Shown: positions 44,123-53,081 of the stretch, one piece after another
Numbering within the stretch: position 1 is the stretch's first letter
Layout of the letters: the number at the start of each line of letters is the position of its first letter
Source of the DNA: Streptomyces sp. CB01580
GTDB lineage: Bacteria; Actinomycetota; Actinomycetes; Streptomycetales; Streptomycetaceae
Reading direction: 5' to 3'
NCBI RefSeq assembly: GCF_001905795.1
Contig: NZ_LIXJ01000006.1
Span: 62,001-126,000 of the forward strand
DNA length: 64,000 nucleotides
The notes under the pieces: model-generated
Told to the model about the DNA's origin: nothing
The model's input: the letters and a program-made list of their open reading frames with translations, nothing else
Database searches by the model: none
Translations under genes and position numbers: made by a program

Positions 44123-44244
44123 CGACTCTAGGACGCCGGTCGCCCGATATCCCCGCTCAGTGCGTCAGAAGAGCGTCAGACGCACCCGTGTGGCGCCGCC
44201 GGCGGGAATCCCCCGCCAGCGGCAGCGCAGGGTCATCCGCGGAC

Positions 44245-44514
44245 ATGCCGGACCCGGCGGGGTACGACCTGCGGGAGTTCGCCGAAGCCCGGGACTGGCC
44301 GACCGTCTACTGCCTCCCGCCCTACGCCCCCGACCTCAATCCCGTCGACGGCATCTGGTCCCTCCTGCGGTGCGGCCGGCTCTCCAACGTCGCTTCAGCA
44401 CCCTCGAAGCACCTCGAGCAGCGCATCCGACGCGGCCTACGGCACATCCAGTACCGCGGTCACCTCATGGACGGCTGTCTCACCGAAACCGGCCTAACTA
44501 TCGGCCCCGCCTGA
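44245..44514 (+). pseudogene. IS630-type transposase C-terminal fragment
   Basis: MPDPAGYDLREFAEARDWPT, VYCLPPYAPDLNPVDGIWSL and YRGHLMDGCLTETGL: the YAPxLNPxExxW signature of IS630/Tc1-type DDE transposases, with the usual third catalytic Glu replaced by Asp (NPVDG). Only the C-terminal 89 residues remain. Confidence 0.85.
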
Positions 44515-44552
44515 ACAGCAGCACGACGTCACGAGTTCAACCTCAGTATCCG

Positions 44553-44680
44553 TCTATCGCCGACTCAACCACCGCTACGAACGCCGCCCCCGCGACTATC
44601 TGGCCTTTCTCGGCCTCGCGGCCGCCATCTGCTGCTACGAACGGCTCGTTCGCCTCACCACATGGGACACAGTCCAAGGA
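44553..44680 (+). pseudogene. second IS5-type transposase C-terminal fragment
   Basis: VYRRLNHRYERRPRDYLAFL, GLAAAICCYERLVRL: the short C-terminal end of IS5-like transposases (R-R-L-x-x-R-Y-E-R-R). It follows the IS630 remnant by 40 bases. Confidence 0.6.
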
Positions 44681-44983
44681 CGGAGTGGGACGGCTGACGC
44701 ACCGTCCGCCCGCTGCCAACAGGCCGGAAAGACACGCTGTCCGAATGAGTCCGGTTGACCGTCTCCTGAGTGATCGACATGCTGAACGCAGGGCAGGGGG
44801 AGGCACCGAGGCGTCCGTGCCCCGTTCTTCGGCGTGCTCGAAGACGGCCGCGGCGTTACCGAGGCCGGGCCGGCCGCAAGGCAGCACCGGGGACACCCCG
44901 AGGCCCAGGGCTTCCGTCCCGGCCGGAACGGGTGGCAACCGCACGTACACACCCACCGCGCACACCACTGAAAGGGGCAGCCC
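44681..44983. other. upstream region of the biosynthetic cluster
   Basis: No gene recognised. It marks the border between the remnant-rich zone and the cluster. AAAGGGG at 44971-44977 is the ribosome-binding site of the first cluster gene. Confidence 0.45.
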
Positions 44984-45865
44984 TTGCCAGGCACCAAGCC
45001 GGATCTGAAGTCGCTCAGGGCGACGAAGTACACCTCGTCGACGCGTACCACCGGAAGCCTGGAGCGATTACGCCGCCTGGGGTACAACGCCGGACTGCAG
45101 GCGCTGGACCTGTGGGACACGCTGCGCGGCAGGGACCACCCGCTGCTGCCGCCCCGACGCCACCGCCGCTTCATCGGCAATGGTGACTTCCTCGAAGTGG
45201 GCCGCCAGATCACCGCGTACATGCGGGACGAACTCGGTGTGGGCCCCGGGCACGACGTCCTGGACGCGGGATGCGGCGCCGGACGCATCGCGGTGCCGCT
45301 CACGGACGTGCTCACCGAAGGTTCCTATCTCGGCTTCGACATCGTGCCGCACGCCGTCGAGTGGTGCTCCCGCACGATCACTCCCCGCCATCCGAACTTC
45401 CGTTTCGCCCACGTCGACATCCGCCAGGAGATCTACAACCCGCAAGGGACCCTCTCCGCGGCCGACTTGCGGTTCCCCGCCGACGACGCGGCTTTCGACA
45501 CCGCCGCGCTGGTGGGACTCATCAGCCATCTCCGCCCGGCCGAGCTGGAGAACTACCTGGCGGAGTCCGCCCGGGTCCTGCGGCCCGGAGGGCAGTGCTT
45601 CGCCACGGCCTACCTGGTGGACGACACGGTCGCCGCGAACATCGCGCGCGGCACGACCGCCTTCGAGTTCACGCACGACCACGGTGACTACTACGTGCAC
45701 TCCGAGGAGGAACCCACGTATGCCATCGCCTACCGGCTGGAGCACATCCTGTCGGTGGCGGCACGGCACGGTCTGCGCATGCGCCGGGACCCCCGACCGG
45801 GTACCTGGGGTGTTTCCACACGACGTCCGGCCTCGATGGACCTGCTGGTCCTCGAACGCGCCTGA
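44984..45865 (+). CDS. class I SAM-dependent methyltransferase with a TTA codon
   Basis: TTG 44984 after AAAGGGG gives 293 aa. After a 60-residue N-terminal extension, the Rossmann motifs are VLDAGCGAGRIAVPL (motif I), GSYLGFDIVPHAVEW (motif II), FDTAALVGLISHL and SARVLRPGGQCFATAYLVDD (motif post-III). The C-terminal EPTYAIAYRLEHILSVAARH could be an active-site lid. The target, C-, N- or O-, is unknown. Leu29 region codon TTA (45068-45070) implies bldA-dependent translation of this first gene of the left cluster arm. The kinase gene follows 60 bases later. Confidence 0.85.
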   Translation: MPGTKPDLKSLRATKYTSSTRTTGSLERLRRLGYNAGLQALDLWDTLRGRDHPLLPPRRHRRFIGNGDFLEVGRQITAYMRDELGVGPGHDVLDAGCGAGRIAVPLTDVLTEGSYLGFDIVPHAVEWCSRTITPRHPNFRFAHVDIRQEIYNPQGTLSAADLRFPADDAAFDTAALVGLISHLRPAELENYLAESARVLRPGGQCFATAYLVDDTVAANIARGTTAFEFTHDHGDYYVHSEEEPTYAIAYRLEHILSVAARHGLRMRRDPRPGTWGVSTRRPASMDLLVLERA

Positions 45866-45925
45866 GACGACCGGGTGCCGCAACGGCACCCGCATACCCG
45901 CACAAGAGAGGAAATCCATCCGTCC

Positions 45926-46501
45926 ATGAACGACAGGACCAACCCCACAGCCGTCCCCGGTGACGGAAACCCCGGCGTCATCGTCGTCTCGGGCATCTCC
46001 GCCGCAGGCAAGTCCACCGTCGCGCAGGCCCTCGCCGAGCGCCTGCCCCGTTCGGCGCACGTACGCGGCGACACGTTCCGCCGCATGGTCGTCAACGGTC
46101 AGGTGCACATGACCGCCGAAGCCCCGCCGGAGGCCGTCGCGCAGCTCCGCCTGCGGTACCGCCTGGCCGCCGCGTCGGCGGACGCCTATGTCGAGGCCGG
46201 GTTCACGGTCGTCCTGCAGGACATCCTCCTCGGCGAGCACCTGCTGGAGATCACCGAGATGATCAGAAGCCGTCCGCTCGCCGTGGTGATGCTGGCGCCC
46301 GACCCGGACGTCGTGGCCCGGCGCGAGGAGAAGCGCTCCAAGACCGGCTACGGACCCGACTGGCAGCCCAAGGACCTGGACAAGGTCCTCCGGGACAGCA
46401 CGCCCCGCATCGGGCTGTGGCTCGACACCTCCCACCAGACGGTCGACGAGACCGTCGACGAGATCCTCAAGCGCGCCTGGGGCGAGGGCGCCGTCTCCTG
46501 A
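45926..46501 (+). CDS. P-loop small-molecule kinase (chloramphenicol phosphotransferase-like)
   Basis: 191 aa from ATG 45926 (AGAGAGGAAA upstream). Walker A is GISAAGKS (23-30); RGDTFRRMVV holds a conserved Asp used by nucleoside or antibiotic kinases; a Walker B-like strand is FTVVLQDILLGEHLL; a lid contains RREEKRSKTGYG; the C-terminal block is RIGLWLDTSHQTVDE. The fold is that of AAA_33/zeta-toxin/CPT kinases that phosphorylate small molecules. It is paralogous to the kinase at 61573-62130 in the other arm (both end RIGLWLDT). A resistance or tailoring role is inferred. Confidence 0.82.
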   Translation: MNDRTNPTAVPGDGNPGVIVVSGISAAGKSTVAQALAERLPRSAHVRGDTFRRMVVNGQVHMTAEAPPEAVAQLRLRYRLAAASADAYVEAGFTVVLQDILLGEHLLEITEMIRSRPLAVVMLAPDPDVVARREEKRSKTGYGPDWQPKDLDKVLRDSTPRIGLWLDTSHQTVDETVDEILKRAWGEGAVS

Positions 46502-46511
46502 TCACGCCGAC

Positions 46512-46540
46512 GGGCTCCCGCGGCGCCGCCCCGGGAGCCC
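46512..46540 (+). terminator. hairpin between kinase and aldo/keto reductase genes
   Basis: GGGCTCCCG and CGGGAGCCC, 11 bases apart, start 11 bases after the kinase stop. It may be a weak terminator or an attenuator inside the arm. Confidence 0.45.
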
Positions 46541-46589
46541 GGTCCGGCCCTGTGACCCGCCCCGCCCGACATCCAAGGAAGGACACGCG

Positions 46590-47537
46590 TTGCGCACCCT
46601 ACGGATCGGCCCCGGAGACGCTTCGGTGGGAGTCGTCGGCCTCGGCTGCATGGGCATGACCTACGCCTACGACCCCGCCGGCCGCGACGAGAACACCTCG
46701 ATCGCCGTGCTCCACCGCGCTCTCGACCTCGGCGCCGACCTCATCGACACCGCCGATGTCTACGGCCCCTGCACCAACGAGGAGTTGGTGGGCCGGGCGC
46801 TCGCCGACCGCCGTGAAAAGGCGTTTCTCGCCACGAAGGTGGGATTCGTCGCCGGGGAGACTCGGCTGCGCCGTGATGGCCGGCCCGAGCACGTCCGCGC
46901 GGCCATCGACGCGAGCCTGCGCCGGCTGCGCACCGACCACGTGGACCTCTACCAACTGCACCGGGTCGACCCCGAGGTGCCGCTGGAGGAGACCTGGGGA
47001 GCCATGGCCGAGGCCGTGAAGGCCGGCAAGGCCCGGATGCTGGGCCTGCCCGACGTGACCGTCCCTCAGATACGCCTCGCGCAGAGCGTGCACCCCGTGG
47101 CCGCCGTTCAGACGGAACTGTCGCTGTGGAGCCGGGACGCCACGGCCGAACTGCTGCCCCTCACCGCGCGGGAAGGCATCGCGCTCATCGCCTGCTCGCC
47201 GCTCGGCCGCGGCTTCCTGGCGGGCCGCTTCGGCTCCGTCGAGGACGTGCCGGACGGCGACTACCGACGCCACAACCCGCGCTTCCAGAAGGAGAACTTC
47301 GCGGCCAACCTCCGTCTTCTGGAGGGTGTCCGCACCGTGGCGCACCGGCGTGGGACCACCCCCGCCCAGGTCGCGCTCGCGTGGGTGCTGTCCCGCGCCC
47401 CGCACGTCGTCGCCATCCCGGGAACCAAGAACGTCCGCTATCTGAACGACAACGTCGCCGCCGCCCACGTCCGGCTGGACGACGACGACCTCGGCCTGCT
47501 GGACGCACTGCCGGCCGCGACCGGAGCGCGCCAGTGA
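46590..47537 (+). CDS. aldo/keto reductase
   Basis: 315 aa from TTG 46590 (GGAAGG at good spacing). It shows the AKR barrel order: GVVGLGCMGMTYAY, ADLIDTADVYGPCTNEELVG (catalytic Asp and Tyr), KAFLATKVGFVAGETR (Lys), VDLYQLHRVDPEVPLEETWG (His), IALIACSPLGRGFLAGRFGS and VVAIPGTKNVRYLNDNVAAA (NADPH binding). It is close to the AKR11/13 type enzymes that reduce aldehydes or ketones. In this cluster it may reduce a carbonyl or a sugar intermediate. The catalytic tetrad is complete. Confidence 0.9.
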   Translation: MRTLRIGPGDASVGVVGLGCMGMTYAYDPAGRDENTSIAVLHRALDLGADLIDTADVYGPCTNEELVGRALADRREKAFLATKVGFVAGETRLRRDGRPEHVRAAIDASLRRLRTDHVDLYQLHRVDPEVPLEETWGAMAEAVKAGKARMLGLPDVTVPQIRLAQSVHPVAAVQTELSLWSRDATAELLPLTAREGIALIACSPLGRGFLAGRFGSVEDVPDGDYRRHNPRFQKENFAANLRLLEGVRTVAHRRGTTPAQVALAWVLSRAPHVVAIPGTKNVRYLNDNVAAAHVRLDDDDLGLLDALPAATGARQ

Positions 47538-47623
47538 CACCGGGCGTCTCGCCCTGATCCGCCCCGCCCGCGGCCATACCGTCGGGCGGACAACGCACGA
47601 CCCGCACGAAAGGAACCTCGCCC

Positions 47624-49411
47624 GTGCCCGCAACCGACCGGTCGACTCTGCGCCGGGGCCTGGGGGTCCTTGCCGTCGCCGTACGGGAGGAACCCTGGAT
47701 CTTCTGCGCGGCCCTGTTCGCCAGCGCCCTGTACGGCGTGGCGCCGGTCGCCACGTCCTGGACGCTGGGCCGCATCACCGAGGACGTCATCCTGCCCGCC
47801 TTCCAGGAGGGCCGGACCACCGCGGCCGCCCTGGTCGCCGCCGGCCTGGCCGTCTTCGGTGTGGCGATGCTGCGGGTCGTCGGGGTGATCGGACGCCGCG
47901 TCGGTGCGGGCATCATGCAGTTCCGGCTCCAGGCGACGTACCGCCGCCGGGTCGCCCACCGCTATCTACGACTGCCCGTCTCCTGGCACCAGCGCCACCC
48001 GGCCGGCCAACTGCTGTCCAACGTCAACGCGGACGTGGAGGCGGCCTGGGCGCCCATCGTGCCGCTGCCCACGGCCATCGGCGTCGTCGTCATGCTCACC
48101 GCCGCCATCGTCTCGATGTTCGCCGTCGACCCGGTGATGGCCGCCGTCGCCCTGCTCGTCTTTCCCGCCATCGGGCTCCTCAACGTCTTCTACCAGCGCA
48201 GGCTCACGCCACTCGCGGCGCGTGCCCAGAGCCTGCGAGCCGAGACCAGCGACATCGCCCACGAGAGTTTCGACGGCGCCCTGGTCGTCAAGACACTCGG
48301 TCTGGAAGAGCACGAGACGGCCCGGATGGCGGACGCCGCCGCCCGCCTGCGCGATGCCAACGTGGCGGTCGGCCGCACCCGCGGGTCCTTCGACCCCCTG
48401 CTCGACGCGCTTCCCAACCTGGGCATCCTCAGCGTGCTCGCGGTCGGGACGGCGAGGCTGGCCGCGGGAGCCGTCAGCGTCGGCGAACTCGTCCAGATCT
48501 CCTACCTGTTCACGATGATCGCTTTTCCGGTGCGCGCGTTCGGATGGGTCCTCGCCGAGTTGCCGCGCAGCTCCGTCGGCTGGGCCCGGGTGAGGCACGT
48601 CCTCGACGCCGAGGGCGAGCTGCCCACCGGGCGGCTGAAGCTGTCGGATGCCGGCCCGATCAGCCTGGACACCCGGGGCGTCAGCTACACCTACGACGAC
48701 AACGCCGTCCTGCACGACGTGACCCTCAGCGTGGACTCCGGGCGGACCGTCGCCATCGTCGGGCCCACCGGCGCGGGCAAGTCGACTTTGGCGACGCTGA
48801 TGGTGCGGCTCGTCGACCCGGTGCGCGGCGACGTGCTCATGGACGGCCTCGACGCCCGCGAGATGCGCTCCGGAGAGGTGTCGTCGGCGGTGGCGTTCGT
48901 CCCTCAGGAGACCCTGCTGTTCGACGACACGGTCCGCGGGAACGTCCTGCTCGGGCTGGAGGTGCCCGACGACCGGGTCTGGGAGGCGTTGGAGGCGGTC
49001 CAGGCCGCCGACGTGGTCCGGGCGCTGCCGCATGGCCTCGACACCCGCGTCGGGGAGCGCGGCGCGACCCTCTCCGGTGGGCAGCGTCAACGGATCGCGC
49101 TCGCGCGGGCCCTGGTGCGCCGTCCCCGCCTGCTGGTGCTGGACGACGCCACGTCGAGCATCGATCCCGAGGTCGAAGGCCGCATCCTGCGTGGTCTTCG
49201 TGACGCGCGGGTCCCATCCACCCTCGTCCTGGTCGCCTACCGCCAGTCCGCCATCGCGCTCGCCGACCGCGTCGTGTACGTGGAACGGGGCCGGGTGGTC
49301 GACAGCGGCACGCACGAAGAACTGCGCAACCGCTGTCCCGGCTACCGCCGCCTGGTGACCGCCTACGAACGGCAGGAACAGCAGCAGCATCCCGATGGGA
49401 GGACCGCGTGA
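47624..49411 (+). CDS. ABC exporter half-transporter with a degenerate ATP site
   Basis: 595 aa: five to six helices (IFCAALFASALYGVAPVATS; MAAVALLVFPAIGLLNVF) and a C-terminal ATPase with Walker A GPTGAGKS, signature LSGGQRQRIALARAL and Walker B LLVLDDATSSIDPE. The residue after Walker B is Asp instead of the catalytic Glu, and the H-loop is VAYRQS in place of VAHRxS, so this subunit's Walker A/B site should be non-hydrolytic. It overlaps the partner gene (GTGA). Heterodimeric exporters with one degenerate site are well known. It probably exports the cluster product. Confidence 0.92.
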   Translation: MPATDRSTLRRGLGVLAVAVREEPWIFCAALFASALYGVAPVATSWTLGRITEDVILPAFQEGRTTAAALVAAGLAVFGVAMLRVVGVIGRRVGAGIMQFRLQATYRRRVAHRYLRLPVSWHQRHPAGQLLSNVNADVEAAWAPIVPLPTAIGVVVMLTAAIVSMFAVDPVMAAVALLVFPAIGLLNVFYQRRLTPLAARAQSLRAETSDIAHESFDGALVVKTLGLEEHETARMADAAARLRDANVAVGRTRGSFDPLLDALPNLGILSVLAVGTARLAAGAVSVGELVQISYLFTMIAFPVRAFGWVLAELPRSSVGWARVRHVLDAEGELPTGRLKLSDAGPISLDTRGVSYTYDDNAVLHDVTLSVDSGRTVAIVGPTGAGKSTLATLMVRLVDPVRGDVLMDGLDAREMRSGEVSSAVAFVPQETLLFDDTVRGNVLLGLEVPDDRVWEALEAVQAADVVRALPHGLDTRVGERGATLSGGQRQRIALARALVRRPRLLVLDDATSSIDPEVEGRILRGLRDARVPSTLVLVAYRQSAIALADRVVYVERGRVVDSGTHEELRNRCPGYRRLVTAYERQEQQQHPDGRTA

Positions 49412-51219
49412 ACGGCCGCGTCGAGGACCGGACGGACAGCCGTGTCGTGGGCGAGCGGCGGGGGAGCCTGGGCACGCTCCGGCGGGCGCTGGAGGTCTCG
49501 CCCGGGCTGCGCGAGGGGCTGCTGACGGTGTTGCTCCTGGCCCTTCTCGCCGCGGCCGGCCGGGTCGTGGTCCCCATCGCCGTGCAGCTCACCCTCGACG
49601 AGGGGTTCCAGGCGGAGGGCGGCCCGCGTACCGGCTTGGTGCTGGTGATCGCGGGCGTGTGCGCCGCCGCCGTCCTGGCCACCGCCTGGATCACCTCCCG
49701 GATGAACCACCGCCTGTACCGCAGCGTCGAGGCCGGGCTCGCGACGCTCCGCGTCAGGGCGTTCCGCCGGGTGCACGACCTGTCGGCCCCCGCGCTGACC
49801 GGCGAACGCCGCGGTGACCTGGTGGCCCGGGTGACCGCGGACATCGACCAGTTCAGCACCTTCCTGCAGTTCGGCGGCATGTTCCTGGTCAGCCTGTGCC
49901 AGCTGTTCGTCGGCAGCGTGGTCATGTTCGTCTACTCCTGGCAGCTCGCCCTGATGGTGTGGGTGGTGTTCGTGCCGCTCGTCCTGGTCCTGCCCGGCCT
50001 GCAGCGCCGGTTGTCCGAGGCGTACGGCCGGGTACGCACCCGAGGCGGTGACATGCTCGCCGCGACCGGCGAGGCCGTCGTGGGTGCCGCCGTCATCCAC
50101 GCCTACGACGCGGGTGACCTGATCGGGCGCAGGATCGACACGGCGGTGGAGGAGCACCGGCGGGCACAGAGCCGGGCCCAGCGGCTGGTGGCGGTCACCC
50201 TCTCCAGTGGTGAGGTCGCGGCCGCGCTGGCCATCGGCGGCGTGGTGAGCCTGGGGGTGCTGCTGGGGGTCGGCGGCCGGCTGACCGCCGGCGAGCTGGT
50301 GGCGTTCCTGTTCCTCGTCACCCTGTTCATCGGACCGGCCCAGATGAGCACCGAGGTGCTGAACGAACTGCAGAACGCCCTCGCGGGCTGGCGCCGTGCC
50401 CTGGCGGTGCTCGACACGCCGGTCGACGTGCCCGATCCCGGGCCTGCCGGCACGCTCCTGGACGGGGGACCGGTGGAGGTGCGGTTCGAGGATGTCGGCT
50501 ACGCGTACCCGGGCGGTCCGCCGGTCCTGCGCGACGTCTCCGTGCACATCGCCCCGTGCGCCCGGGTGGCCGTGGTCGGCGAGACCGGCTCGGGCAAGTC
50601 GACTTTCGTCAAGCTGCTGATCCGGCTGGCCGATCCGACCTCGGGGCGGATCGCGCTGGGCGGGGTGCCGCTGGCCGAGGTGCCTTTCTCGTCGCTGCGC
50701 CGACGGGTCGTCATGGTGCCGCAGGACGGCTTCCTCTTCGACACCACCGTCGGAAGGAACATCGCCTACGGACGGCCGGGCGCCACCGCCGACGACGTAC
50801 GGCGAGCCCTGCGCGACCTCGATCTGGGCGATTGGCTGGCCGGGCTGCCGCGCGAGCTGGAGACCCCGGTCGGACAGCGCGGCGAAGCCCTGTCGGCCGG
50901 TGAGCGCCAGCTCGTCGCGCTGGCACGGGCCTACCTCGCCGACCCCGACCTGCTCGTACTCGACGAGGCCACCTCGGCCGTCGACCCGGCCACCGAACAG
51001 CGCCTGCAGCGGGCGTTGGAGAACGCCACCCGTGGTCGCACGGCGGTGTCCGTGGCCCACAGGATGTCGACGGCCGAGGCCGCCGACCACGTGCTCGTCT
51101 TCGACCGGGGCCGCATCGTCCAGCAGGGCAGCCACGAGGAACTGGTCGTCCGGCCGGGCCGGTACGCCGAGTTGTACGCGGCGTGGATGTCGGCGACCGG
51201 CGCGGCCGGAGTGCGGTGA
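49408..51219 (+). CDS. ABC exporter half-transporter with a canonical ATP site
   Basis: 603 aa starting at GTG 49408 overlapping the previous stop. TMD helices (LLTVLLLALLAAAGRVVVPI; LALMVWVVFVPLVLVLPGLQ; AALAIGGVVSLGVLLGVGG) are followed by an ATPase with Walker A GETGSGKS, signature LSAGERQLVALARAY, Walker B LLVLDEATSAVDPA with catalytic Glu, and the H-loop VAHRMST. Its Walker sites pair with the signature of the degenerate partner, giving one active and one degenerate composite site. Loss of either gene should block export. Confidence 0.93.
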   Translation: MNGRVEDRTDSRVVGERRGSLGTLRRALEVSPGLREGLLTVLLLALLAAAGRVVVPIAVQLTLDEGFQAEGGPRTGLVLVIAGVCAAAVLATAWITSRMNHRLYRSVEAGLATLRVRAFRRVHDLSAPALTGERRGDLVARVTADIDQFSTFLQFGGMFLVSLCQLFVGSVVMFVYSWQLALMVWVVFVPLVLVLPGLQRRLSEAYGRVRTRGGDMLAATGEAVVGAAVIHAYDAGDLIGRRIDTAVEEHRRAQSRAQRLVAVTLSSGEVAAALAIGGVVSLGVLLGVGGRLTAGELVAFLFLVTLFIGPAQMSTEVLNELQNALAGWRRALAVLDTPVDVPDPGPAGTLLDGGPVEVRFEDVGYAYPGGPPVLRDVSVHIAPCARVAVVGETGSGKSTFVKLLIRLADPTSGRIALGGVPLAEVPFSSLRRRVVMVPQDGFLFDTTVGRNIAYGRPGATADDVRRALRDLDLGDWLAGLPRELETPVGQRGEALSAGERQLVALARAYLADPDLLVLDEATSAVDPATEQRLQRALENATRGRTAVSVAHRMSTAEAADHVLVFDRGRIVQQGSHEELVVRPGRYAELYAAWMSATGAAGVR

Positions 51220-51226
51220 GCGGACG

Positions 51227-51257
51227 GCCCCGCCCGGGCCGCGGCCTCGGGCGGGGC
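51227..51257. terminator. bidirectional terminator between convergent arms
   Basis: GCCCCGCCCG and CGGGCGGGGC, spacer of 11 bases (itself GGCCGCGGCC-like). It lies 8 bases after the exporter stop and 39 before the end of the POT gene, well placed to separate the plus and minus operons. Confidence 0.8.
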
Positions 51258-51295
51258 GGTCGTGGACGTTCGACGGCGTGGCGGCGCCGGGTGTA

Positions 51296-52786
51296 TCAGC
51301 CGACTCCTCGCATGAGGCGGCGCAGACGCGCGCGGGACAGGGCGAGGGCCGCCGCACAGAGCATGGCGGCGGCTCCCAGCATCGCGAAGTAGGTCCCGGG
51401 CGACCACACCGTGGAGAGCCGCACCACCTGGGCGCTGAGGGCACTGCCCAGCGCCACCGAGAGGAACCACAGGCTCATGATCTGGTTGGCGAACCGAGTC
51501 GGCGCCAGTCGGGTGGTGACGCTCAGCCCGGTGGGGCTCAGGCACATTTCCGCCATGATCTGCACGAAGAAGGCCACGACGAGCCACAGCGGGGTGACCC
51601 GGCCGCCGTCCGCGGCGGCCCACCCCGCCCCCGCCATGATCAAGGTGGCCAGACCGAGCCCGAGCAGTCCCAGGGCGAACTTGACCACCGTGCTGGGCTG
51701 GCGCTCGCCCAGCCACAGCCACAGCGCCGCGAACGCGGTGGCCAGCACGATGCTGTAGAGCGGCCCCAGCGACTGGAACCAACTGGTCGGGAACTCCCAG
51801 CCGAACAGCGTGCGGTCCACGTGGTCGCGCGCGAACAGGCTGATCAGCGAACCGCCCTGCTCGGCGATCATCCAGAACACGGTGGCCGCCAGGAAGATCC
51901 ACACATAGGCGGTCAGTCGGCGGCGGTCCACCGGGGCCAGGCCGGGAGCGCGGAACATCGCCGTGAACCAGACCGCCGGAACGGCGATGGTCAGTGCCGT
52001 GACCGCCTGGACCACCGCCTGGGTGGGCGGCTGCCCCCACAGCACCGCGACGGCGAACACACCGGCGAGGAACACCACCGCCCCGCCCACGGCGAGCAGG
52101 GCACGGCGCGACGCCCCCGGGGAGGCCACCGGCCGGCCCGGCGCGCCGGGCATCCGGTCGCGTCCGCGCACGCACAGCAGCAGACCGAGCAGCATGCCGA
52201 CCGCGGCCGCGCCGAACCCGGCGTGCCAGTCGACACGCTCTCCGAGGAAGCCGGTCACCAGCGGAGCGGCGAAGGCGCCCAGGCTGATGCCCATGTAGAA
52301 CAGTGAGAAGCCGGCGTCGCGCCGCGCCGCCCGGCCCTCGCCGGAGCCCTCGGCGTCGTACAGCCGGCCCACGAGCGTGGAGATGCCCGGTTTGAGCAGC
52401 CCGGTACCGATGGCGACCAGCACCAGGCCGGTGTACGTGAAGGCGGCGCCCGCCGGTATCGCGAGGACCGTGTGCCCTGCGGTGATGACCACACCGCCCC
52501 GTACGACCGCCCGGTACGAGCCCCACAGCCGGTCGGCGAGCCAGCCGCCCGGCAGCGCCAGCAGGTTGACCAGCGCGCCGTACACGCCGAAGACGGCCGC
52601 CGCCGTGTGCGGTGCAAGGCCGAGGCCGCCGTTCCCGACGGGCGCGGCGAGGAAGAGCACGAGAATCGCCCGCATTCCGTAGAAGCTGAACCGCTCCCAC
52701 ATCTCGACGCTCCACAGCGTCAGCAGGCCGCGCGGGTGGCGGCCGTCGGCCGGGCGGGCCCGTGCCGCTTCCCCCGTCTTCACCAT
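51296..52786 (-). CDS. POT/PTR-family proton-dependent transporter
   Basis: 496 aa from ATG 52786 (AGGGG upstream; GTG 52798 is possible). The N-terminal motif LWSVEMWERFSFYGMRAILV matches the POT signature ExxERFxYYG. There are 12-14 helices (VYGALVNLLALPGGWLADRL; VLVAIGTGLLKPGISTLVGR; FSLFYMGISLGAFAAPLVTG). Members carry di/tripeptides, nitrate or plant hormones with protons, and some are exporters. As the last gene of the biosynthetic operon, it may move the product or a precursor. The direction of transport cannot be read from the sequence. Confidence 0.9.
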   Translation of the reverse strand: MVKTGEAARARPADGRHPRGLLTLWSVEMWERFSFYGMRAILVLFLAAPVGNGGLGLAPHTAAAVFGVYGALVNLLALPGGWLADRLWGSYRAVVRGGVVITAGHTVLAIPAGAAFTYTGLVLVAIGTGLLKPGISTLVGRLYDAEGSGEGRAARRDAGFSLFYMGISLGAFAAPLVTGFLGERVDWHAGFGAAAVGMLLGLLLCVRGRDRMPGAPGRPVASPGASRRALLAVGGAVVFLAGVFAVAVLWGQPPTQAVVQAVTALTIAVPAVWFTAMFRAPGLAPVDRRRLTAYVWIFLAATVFWMIAEQGGSLISLFARDHVDRTLFGWEFPTSWFQSLGPLYSIVLATAFAALWLWLGERQPSTVVKFALGLLGLGLATLIMAGAGWAAADGGRVTPLWLVVAFFVQIMAEMCLSPTGLSVTTRLAPTRFANQIMSLWFLSVALGSALSAQVVRLSTVWSPGTYFAMLGAAAMLCAAALALSRARLRRLMRGVG

Positions 52787-52823
52787 GTCGCCCCTCACTC
52801 CCTCGGCGGCGTGCCCGGCGTGG

Positions 52824-53024
52824 TCAGCTGTCCAGCGAACCGGACACCGACGCGGCCGCCAGCTCCTCGTTGGCTATGAGCACCGGGATGCCCCCGACAA
52901 CCGGGTAGGAGCGGCCACAACCCGCCTCCCCGCAGGTCAGACTGGTCTCCCGGTCATCGGCCCGCAGCGGTGCGGCGCACACGGGACAGGCGAGGATGTC
53001 CAGCAGGCGGCTGTCGATGGGCAT
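52824..53024 (-). CDS. Trm112-like zinc-binding protein
   Basis: 66 aa: LLDILACPVCAAPLRADDRE with CPxC, then TCGEAGCGRSYPVVGGIPVL with CGxxxCG, a four-Cys zinc knuckle followed by the PVVxGIPVL motif that defines Trm112/DUF343. Bacterial Trm112-like proteins can act as partners of methyltransferases. The gene sits between pabAB-like and POT genes in the same direction, and methyltransferases lie in both arms. Whether it serves them or is a housekeeping copy is unknown. Confidence 0.88.
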   Translation of the reverse strand: MPIDSRLLDILACPVCAAPLRADDRETSLTCGEAGCGRSYPVVGGIPVLIANEELAAASVSGSLDS

Positions 53025-53081
53025 GGTGTTCTCCTTCGGTGAGTGCGGGTGTGACGGCGTTCCGGTCCGGACGTCGGCGGA

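Noticed and set aside
13131..44980. the whole accessory zone as one integrated element
   Set aside because: No attachment-site repeats or intact integrase were found at its borders; independent insertions and deletions explain it as well.
45068..46435. 455-aa minus frame opposite methyltransferase and kinase genes
   Set aside because: Spans two clear plus-strand genes and has no motif.
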